Assembly (NCBI GenBank): GCA_902783995.1
Contig: CACZTG010000186.1
Location: 1-11,869, forward strand
Length of the DNA: 11,869 bases
Direction: 5' to 3'
Source of the DNA: an uncultured Ruminococcus sp.
GTDB taxonomy: Bacteria > Bacillota_A > Clostridia > RUG12999
A program made the translations under genes and the position numbers. Below the pieces are notes generated by a model that was not told where the DNA came from, did no database searches, and saw nothing but the letters and a program-made list of their open reading frames with translations. Below are positions 7,867 to 11,869 of the stretch, in pieces (the first letter of the stretch is position 1; each line of letters starts with the position of its first letter).

Positions 7867-9252
7867 TTACTTTCTTTCTGTATTGTAGTCTCCTATTATA
7901 TAATCTTCACGTTTAAGGTTATCGTTCACCGCAAACTTCTTCGCAACGCCTTCATTTGTACGTTTACTGAGGTCAACAAGAAGCTCATGCATATCGCCGG
8001 TTTCCGGCCAGATGTTTGTTTTGAAAATTTCGGCAAATGTAGGCGTTCCTTCAAGGTCGCTCGGCATTTCGGAAGGATATTCCATACTTATTTCTCTGAA
8101 GCTCCCGAAAATTGCCCATGCCTTATGTATATTATCCTTTACCTTTGCTTTTTCAATTACGCTTGTGCGGTAAGGAATGCATATTCCCTGTTCGTAAAGG
8201 TCCTTAAGAACCTCGTCGCTGTGGAACCATTTATATACTTCAAGCATTGTTTCTTCGCCGATTCTTTCAAGCGACTGCTTGTTTATAACAAGCCCGCCCG
8301 CGTTAGCCATTCTCTGGAAATAAGCCTTATCCTTGTTTTCAAGCGGAAGCAGCGCAACCGACCAGTTGCATTTTGCGGGGAACTGCGAGGTAAGAACGGC
8401 AACGTCATACGAGCCGCCGAAAATCATTCCTATTTTCCCTTCCGCAAAAAGCGCTCTTGCCATATCGTTGTCTATGCTTTCCTCACCGGGATATATACTA
8501 CCGTTATGCTTCATTTTAAGAAGCGTTTCAAACGCCGGTTCAACAACCGTATAATCATATTCTCCGGTTTTAGGGTCATAACCCTTTGTTCCCTTTGAAG
8601 CAAAGGTCATATTCAGAAAATTTGCATAAACGTTTGTACTCTTAAAAGGAAGAATAAGTCCGAACTCGTTTTTCTTTGTGTCGGTAAGTTTTTTCGCGTC
8701 TTCTATAAATTCCTCGTATGTTTCGGGCGCTTTCGGGTTTCCTTTTTCGTCAACAATACCTTTAGCCTTAAACATATCCTCATTGTAAATAAGACCGAAT
8801 GTATTTACATAATAAGGAACCTTATATGTTTTTCCGTCATACGTTGTCACAAAGAATTTTTTTGCCTCATCGTCAAGAACGCTGTCTAAGTATTCCTGTC
8901 CGCCTTTTATATCGTTAAGCGCGATTATGTTGCCGCCTTCGGCATATTTTTGAGTCGCGAAACATGTAAACATATCGGGCGCCTGATTTGAAGCTATGGC
9001 AAGGTCAAGAGTCTGTGCAAAATCTCCCTCTTTTACGGTATATACAAGCTTAACGCCAAGCTCTTTTCCTCTATTTGCGTTAAACTCATCAACCATACCT
9101 TTTATAACATTCTTACTGTGAGAATCGCCTGTCCATATGGTTATTTCCTTTATGGCTTCACCTTCAGAGCCTTTGGAAGAATTACATGCGCAAAACGCCG
9201 TAAGCATAGCTGCGCTTAATAAAAATGCTAATCCCTTTGCTAATTTTTTCAT
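7867..9252 (-). CDS. Extracellular sugar-binding lipoprotein (solute-binding protein family 1)
   Basis: This 461-residue protein captures the substrate outside the membrane for the two permeases that follow. The N-terminus (MKKLAKGLAFLLSAAMLTAF) is a lipoprotein signal peptide, and the probable lipidated cysteine is C23 in CACNSS (C21 is a less likely alternative). The mature start KEITIWTGDSHSKNVIKGMV is the usual first strand and helix of family 1 solute-binding proteins. Further family features are GDFAQTLDLAIASNQAPDMF, NTFGLIYNEDMFKAKGI, ETYEEFIEDAKKLTD, EGKIGMIFGGSYDVA and ANAGGLVINKQS. Length is typical of CUT1 binding proteins. ATG 9252 has a strong AAGGAGG (9263-9269) 10 nt upstream. 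It is the first gene of the operon, directly behind the promoter, as expected for the component needed in highest amount. No ATP-binding subunit is encoded next to it. Confidence 0.93.
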   Translation of the reverse strand: MKKLAKGLAFLLSAAMLTAFCACNSSKGSEGEAIKEITIWTGDSHSKNVIKGMVDEFNANRGKELGVKLVYTVKEGDFAQTLDLAIASNQAPDMFTCFATQKYAEGGNIIALNDIKGGQEYLDSVLDDEAKKFFVTTYDGKTYKVPYYVNTFGLIYNEDMFKAKGIVDEKGNPKAPETYEEFIEDAKKLTDTKKNEFGLILPFKSTNVYANFLNMTFASKGTKGYDPKTGEYDYTVVEPAFETLLKMKHNGSIYPGEESIDNDMARALFAEGKIGMIFGGSYDVAVLTSQFPAKCNWSVALLPLENKDKAYFQRMANAGGLVINKQSLERIGEETMLEVYKWFHSDEVLKDLYEQGICIPYRTSVIEKAKVKDNIHKAWAIFGSFREISMEYPSEMPSDLEGTPTFAEIFKTNIWPETGDMHELLVDLSKRTNEGVAKKFAVNDNLKREDYIIGDYNTERK

Positions 9253-9271
9253 AAAAATGTTTCCTCCTTAC

Positions 9272-9294
9272 GCGAATAGATATAACTTATCCGC
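9272..9294 (-). promoter_or_regulatory. 5' UTR hairpin just ahead of the solute-binding protein ribosome binding site
   Basis: On the transcript GCGGAUA (9288-9294) pairs with UAUUCGC (9272-9278): seven pairs including one G-U, with a 9-nt loop. It ends 2 nt before the AAGGAGG site. It may protect the 5' end of the mRNA or tune ribosome access. No known riboswitch or T-box signature is seen; the untranslated leader is only about 55 nt. Confidence 0.35.
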
Positions 9295-9310
9295 AAATAT
9301 ATTTTTTCTT

Positions 9311-9345
9311 ATTATAATTATAACACTGTATTTCCGTTTTGCATA
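9311..9345 (-). promoter_or_regulatory. Promoter of the ABC transporter / GH30 operon (extended -10)
   Basis: On the minus strand there are two abutting perfect -10 hexamers, TATAAT at 9317-9322 and 9311-9316. The first is preceded by TG one base away (9324-9325), giving the extended -10 TGTTATAAT. The -35 at 17-bp spacing is TATGCA (9340-9345), only three of six consensus positions. An extended -10 with a poor -35 is the usual form of a promoter that depends on, or is tuned by, a regulator. Transcription would start near 9308, leaving a leader of about 55 nt. Confidence 0.65.
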
Positions 9346-9352
9346 GTACAGT
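9325..9352. promoter_or_regulatory. Inverted repeat over the operon promoter; candidate operator
   Basis: ACTGTA (9325-9330) and TACAGT (9347-9352) form a perfect 6-bp inverted repeat with a 16-bp spacer, so the centres are two helical turns apart (22 bp). The repeat covers the -35 hexamer and touches the extended -10, where a dimeric regulator could block or assist RNA polymerase. A directly repeated ACGGAAA (minus strand; 9331-9337 and 9367-9373) lies in the same region. The neighbouring NarL-type regulator is an obvious candidate, but no consensus is known for it, so this is inference. Confidence 0.35.
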
Positions 9353-9373
9353 CTTTTCCTACCCTTTTTCCGT

Positions 9374-9407
9374 AAAAAAAGAACCACGTTCCTTTGAACC
9401 CGGTTCT
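9374..9407 (-). terminator. Rho-independent terminator after the two-component operon
   Basis: On the transcript AGAACC pairs with GGTTCT (9402-9407 with 9380-9385), and an inner stem GTTC/GAAC closes an AAAG loop, with a GG/GU internal loop between them. Seven U residues follow, the last of the stem merging into the tract (9373-9380). It starts about 11 nt after the response regulator stop codon, and separates that operon from the transporter operon promoter downstream. Confidence 0.85.
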
Positions 9408-9418
9408 CATTTTTAGGC

Positions 9419-10099
9419 TTAAATATCTTTAAAAAAGTTTTCAAAAAGCTTTAAATCCTTTATATCATAAAGAAGATGCCTTAATGATTTATAGTGCAGC
9501 TTTCTTAAAATATTTGTTATATGATATTTTACCGTATTCAGCTCAACAAATCTCTCCGCCGCAATTTCTTTCCGGCTTTTGCCGTTATATGCGGCTTTAA
9601 GAATTTCCAATTCAGTGTTTGTAAGACTTGTCATAATCGAAAGCAGATACATAAAGCTCTGCTTCATCTGATGAGCTTCCATATAGCCGCTTACAAGCCT
9701 TTTCGCTATATACGGTCTTATAAAATCCTCATCATCATAAACTCTGCGAATACTTTTACATATTTCCTCCTTACTTTCGGTTTTAAGTATATAATCCACA
9801 GCTCCCGCGGCATATGCTTCAAAAATATAATCATCCTCCGCGTGTATTGTTATGATTATTATTTTAATATCGGGATATTTAAGGTGAATTTTCTTTATTG
9901 CCTCTATACCGGCTTTTTCGGTGTCCATCTGTATATCCATAAGTATGATATCCGGTAAGGTTTCATCGACAATTTCAAGTACACTCTTTTCATCACAGGC
10001 TGTCCCCACGACTTCCATGTCCTCCTGCGATTTTATAAGCCTCACAAAATAATTTTTAATTTGCTCCACATCATCGCAAACCACTATACGAATAGCCAT
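9419..10099 (-). CDS. NarL/LuxR-family response regulator
   Basis: This 226-residue cytoplasmic DNA-binding regulator takes phosphate from the upstream histidine kinase. The receiver domain (about 3-122) has the acidic pair D9-D10 (VVCDD), the phosphoacceptor D55 (LPDIILMDIQMD), the switch threonine T84 (IIITIHAEDD) and the conserved lysine K106 (DYILKTES). The C-terminal LuxR-type helix-turn-helix (about 158-212) reads SLTNTELEILKAAYNGKSRK, then EIAAERFVELNTVKYHITNI and LRKL, matching the family pattern. Start choice: ATG 10099 has GGAG (10106-10109) 6 nt upstream. A longer frame from a TTG at 10126 adds nine residues ahead of the usual receiver start and overlaps this site, so I reject it. 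It lies 60 nt after the kinase gene and ends at a terminator. Probable targets are its own operon or the divergent-in-function transporter operon next door, which is inference from position. Confidence 0.93.
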   Translation of the reverse strand: MAIRIVVCDDVEQIKNYFVRLIKSQEDMEVVGTACDEKSVLEIVDETLPDIILMDIQMDTEKAGIEAIKKIHLKYPDIKIIIITIHAEDDYIFEAYAAGAVDYILKTESKEEICKSIRRVYDDEDFIRPYIAKRLVSGYMEAHQMKQSFMYLLSIMTSLTNTELEILKAAYNGKSRKEIAAERFVELNTVKYHITNILRKLHYKSLRHLLYDIKDLKLFENFFKDI

Positions 10100-10159
10100 A
10101 TCCTTCTCCGTTCCGCCGCAAAGCAAAGCTTAAAAACACCTTAAAAGCGGCTTGTTTTT

Positions 10160-11671
10160 TTACCATATTGTATGCTTTTCACTGTACTTTCCCGGAAGTA
10201 AAATCTGAAACTCGGTATATTCGCCAAATACACTGTCGCAAAAAATTATTCCAAGATGCGCTTTAATTACCTTATATGAATATGATAGCCCTATTCCCCA
10301 GTTTTTATTTGTTTTCTTCGTGCTGAAAAGCGGATTATACAGCTTTTTTATGTTCTTTTTTTCAATACCGCAGCCATTATCCCAAATTGATATGCATACC
10401 CAGTCCGAATCCGAATAAAGAGAGATTTTTATTTTTCCGTCCTTTTTGCCGGAAATATTTATGGCTTCCACAGAATTTACAAGTATATTGTAAATCGCTT
10501 CAACAATCTGAGAACGCTCAGCCAATATATATACAGGTCCTGTGAAATAGTTTTTCTCTACGGCAATTTCTCCGCACGTAAGTCTCGAAACGGCATCATC
10601 TATACAAGACTGTATGTCCGTTTCCGATACTTTTTTTATATCGCTGTTTGTAAGATTCGCAAAAGTTTCAAGCTGACTTAAAACATCTCTTGATATTTTA
10701 TTGATTTGCCCAGTTATTGAGCTTAATCTTCCGTCGCTTTTATAATCCTCCTCTATTTCGTCACAAAGCGCCATTATAGCGAAAATTGAGTTTTTATAAG
10801 AATGAGTGACATTTCGTATATCTGTCGGAAGAACCTTTGTGTTCTTTAAAATCAGCCTGTTTCTGAAAAAACTGACTCTGTCAAATATCCTGTATCTTGC
10901 AAGAATAATATAAAAGATATTAATAACAATAAGTGCCGCTGTTGAAAAATAAATATAATACTTATTTACAAAACCGTTTCCGTAAACCGTAAAATTTTCA
11001 AGCTCAATATTATTTATTACCTTTCCTTTAAACGGTCCGAATATAAAAGTCAAGGCAAAAAACAAATCTATAATACCGAGAAAAGCAGTCAAAATGGCAT
11101 ACTGTTTTTTCTTGAACGACAGCGGCGTATTTTTATAGCCGGATATTATAGCAACATACGGCAATATAAAACTGACTGCAAAAAGTGCTATATTGTAAAA
11201 TTCAAATATATATGTTAAAACTCTTCCAAGCCCGGCATTTTGCACATCCGTTGAATTTTTTATAATAAACAGCTTCTGAGAAACAGTAAATGAGTTAAAA
11301 AACATGTATAAAACTCCAAGCAGAACACATATCAATATAAAAACAACCTGCTTTTTTGTGTTTGCTTTAGTGCTTTGAAAAACACTTACAATCAAAAGCT
11401 TTGATGTCATAAACAAAACAACACCGAAATTTACAAGCATATGAATATGAAAAAAATTCATATTAACTTTTGTCATCATCATAAAAATAACATTCTCAAT
11501 ATCAAATACGGAATAATAATTCGAAAGCTTTATAATATAAAATATCATGGAAATAAATATAATATCAAGCGAAGCAAACATTCCGGTAAATATCCATGCA
11601 AAGGTATTGTTTTTATTCCTTGCGATTATTATCAACATAAATAAAAATATAAAAACTATGGTTAATATCAT
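10160..11671 (-). CDS. Membrane sensor histidine kinase with seven N-terminal helices
   Basis: This 503-residue kinase senses an unknown signal at the membrane and phosphorylates the regulator encoded next. Residues 1-260 are almost entirely membrane: helices at about 2-17, 25-48, 73-97, 108-126, 151-175, 190-212 and 238-258. There is no PAS, HAMP or large extracellular domain. The phosphoacceptor histidine is H290 in NVTHSYKNSIFAI. The ATPase domain shows the N box NILVNSVEAI (395-404), the G1 box DNGCGI (431-436), the F region YNPLFSTKKT (445-454) and the G2 box WGIGLSY (458-464). The H box followed by 'YKN' is unlike the HisKA_3 type that normally pairs with NarL-type regulators; the ATPase domain is closer to the NtrB-like group. 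ATG 11671 has GTGAGGT (11678-11684), with GAGG 7 nt upstream of the start. A strong promoter precedes it. Confidence 0.93.
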   Translation of the reverse strand: MILTIVFIFLFMLIIIARNKNNTFAWIFTGMFASLDIIFISMIFYIIKLSNYYSVFDIENVIFMMMTKVNMNFFHIHMLVNFGVVLFMTSKLLIVSVFQSTKANTKKQVVFILICVLLGVLYMFFNSFTVSQKLFIIKNSTDVQNAGLGRVLTYIFEFYNIALFAVSFILPYVAIISGYKNTPLSFKKKQYAILTAFLGIIDLFFALTFIFGPFKGKVINNIELENFTVYGNGFVNKYYIYFSTAALIVINIFYIILARYRIFDRVSFFRNRLILKNTKVLPTDIRNVTHSYKNSIFAIMALCDEIEEDYKSDGRLSSITGQINKISRDVLSQLETFANLTNSDIKKVSETDIQSCIDDAVSRLTCGEIAVEKNYFTGPVYILAERSQIVEAIYNILVNSVEAINISGKKDGKIKISLYSDSDWVCISIWDNGCGIEKKNIKKLYNPLFSTKKTNKNWGIGLSYSYKVIKAHLGIIFCDSVFGEYTEFQILLPGKYSEKHTIW

Positions 11672-11706
11672 GAAAATACCTCACATAACTCTTTACTCAT
11701 ATTACG

Positions 11707-11735
11707 AGTATAGCACAAAGAAATATTTTTGTCAA
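11707..11735 (-). promoter_or_regulatory. Promoter of the two-component operon
   Basis: On the minus strand a perfect -35 TTGACA (11730-11735) is followed by 17 bp and then TATACT (11707-11712). TGC precedes the -10 hexamer, giving an extended -10 as well. This is close to the sigma-A consensus and suggests constitutive expression of the sensor pair. Transcription would start near 11700, about 29 nt before the kinase start codon. Confidence 0.85.
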
Positions 11736-11757
11736 TGTTTTTAAAAAAGCACCTTTA

Positions 11758-11869
11758 TTAAAAATCCTGCTTTTTAATCACAGGATAAAGCTGAATTGTA
11801 TTTCCGCCGTCAACCACAAGCTCCGCTCCCGTTGTGTTTCTCGCGTGAGCCGCAAAATACCATACGGCG
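11758..11869 (-). CDS. Short-chain dehydrogenase/reductase, C-terminal 36 residues (partial, from right edge)
   Basis: The last 36 codons of a gene that begins beyond the right edge read AVWYFAAHARNTTGAELVVD, then GGNTIQLYPVIKKQDF and a TAA stop at 11760-11758. The 'F-A-[AS] ... N-x-T-G-x-x-L-x-V-D-G-G' ending is the usual final strand of classical NAD(P)-dependent short-chain dehydrogenases of the glucose-dehydrogenase/3-oxoacyl-ACP-reductase type. The catalytic S-Y-K residues and the cofactor motif lie outside the window, so activity and cofactor are undetermined. It ends 22 nt before the -35 of the two-component promoter. Whether it belongs to the carbohydrate locus is unknown; sugar or uronate oxidoreductases of this family are common in such loci. 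Confidence 0.78.
   Translation of the reverse strand, partial: AVWYFAAHARNTTGAELVVDGGNTIQLYPVIKKQDF

Noticed and set aside
7987..8598. Plus-strand open frame of 203 codons
   Set aside because: It is antisense to the solute-binding protein gene, has no recognisable motifs and no promoter or ribosome binding site on that strand.
9328..9347. Catabolite-responsive (cre) site over the operon promoter
   Set aside because: Around the central CG the flanks fail at several fixed positions of the cre consensus in both orientations.
10100..10126. TTG start adding nine residues to the response regulator
   Set aside because: The extension overlaps the GGAG site of the ATG at 10099, and receiver domains normally begin directly with a strand such as IRIVVCDD.
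10115..10151. GCCGC/GCGGC hairpin between the kinase and regulator genes
   Set aside because: Only five pairs with a loop of 27 nt and no U-tract, so it is easily explained by chance.
11744..11775. Terminator after the short-chain dehydrogenase gene
   Set aside because: GCTTTTT and AAAAAGC can pair, but the stem is nearly all A-U, the loop is 18 nt, it overlaps the coding end, and no adequate U-tract is left beyond the stem.

Overview
All supported genes in this window lie on the minus strand, so transcription runs from the right edge to the left. Modest GC content, strong AGGAGG-type ribosome binding sites, a Gram-positive-style lipoprotein solute-binding protein and the secreted-protein architecture (copper-amine-oxidase-like stalk, CBM9, FN3) point to an anaerobic member of Clostridia/Firmicutes, perhaps a gut polysaccharide degrader. 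This assignment is inferred; there is no rRNA or other marker gene.

Right to left: (1) The C-terminal end of a short-chain dehydrogenase (11758-11869) enters from the right edge. (2) A consensus promoter (about 11707-11735) drives a two-component system: a seven-helix sensor histidine kinase (10160-11671) and a NarL/LuxR-type response regulator (9419-10099). It ends at a clear rho-independent terminator (9374-9407). (3) A second promoter (about 9311-9345, extended -10 with a weak -35) lies inside a 6-bp inverted repeat. It begins a long operon: sugar ABC solute-binding lipoprotein (7867-9252), two membrane permeases (6891-7841 and 6018-6866), an FAD-dependent oxidoreductase (4702-5994), a large secreted GH30-like glycosidase with Ig-like, CBM9 and stalk modules (1432-4641), and a secreted FN3 protein (from 1412 to beyond the left edge). 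Gaps inside the operon are 19 to 60 nt, and no internal terminator is seen.

Working model (inference): the secreted glycosidase and its FN3 partner attack a polysaccharide or glycoconjugate outside the cell. The ABC importer takes up the oligosaccharide, using an ATPase encoded elsewhere. The cytoplasmic flavoprotein oxidises or otherwise modifies the product. The adjacent two-component system may sense the substrate or its breakdown products and act at the importer promoter. The substrate cannot be named from sequence alone.

No stretch over 300 bases lacks a gene; the longest non-coding interval is 9253-9418. No RNA gene, CRISPR array, insertion sequence or attachment site was seen.
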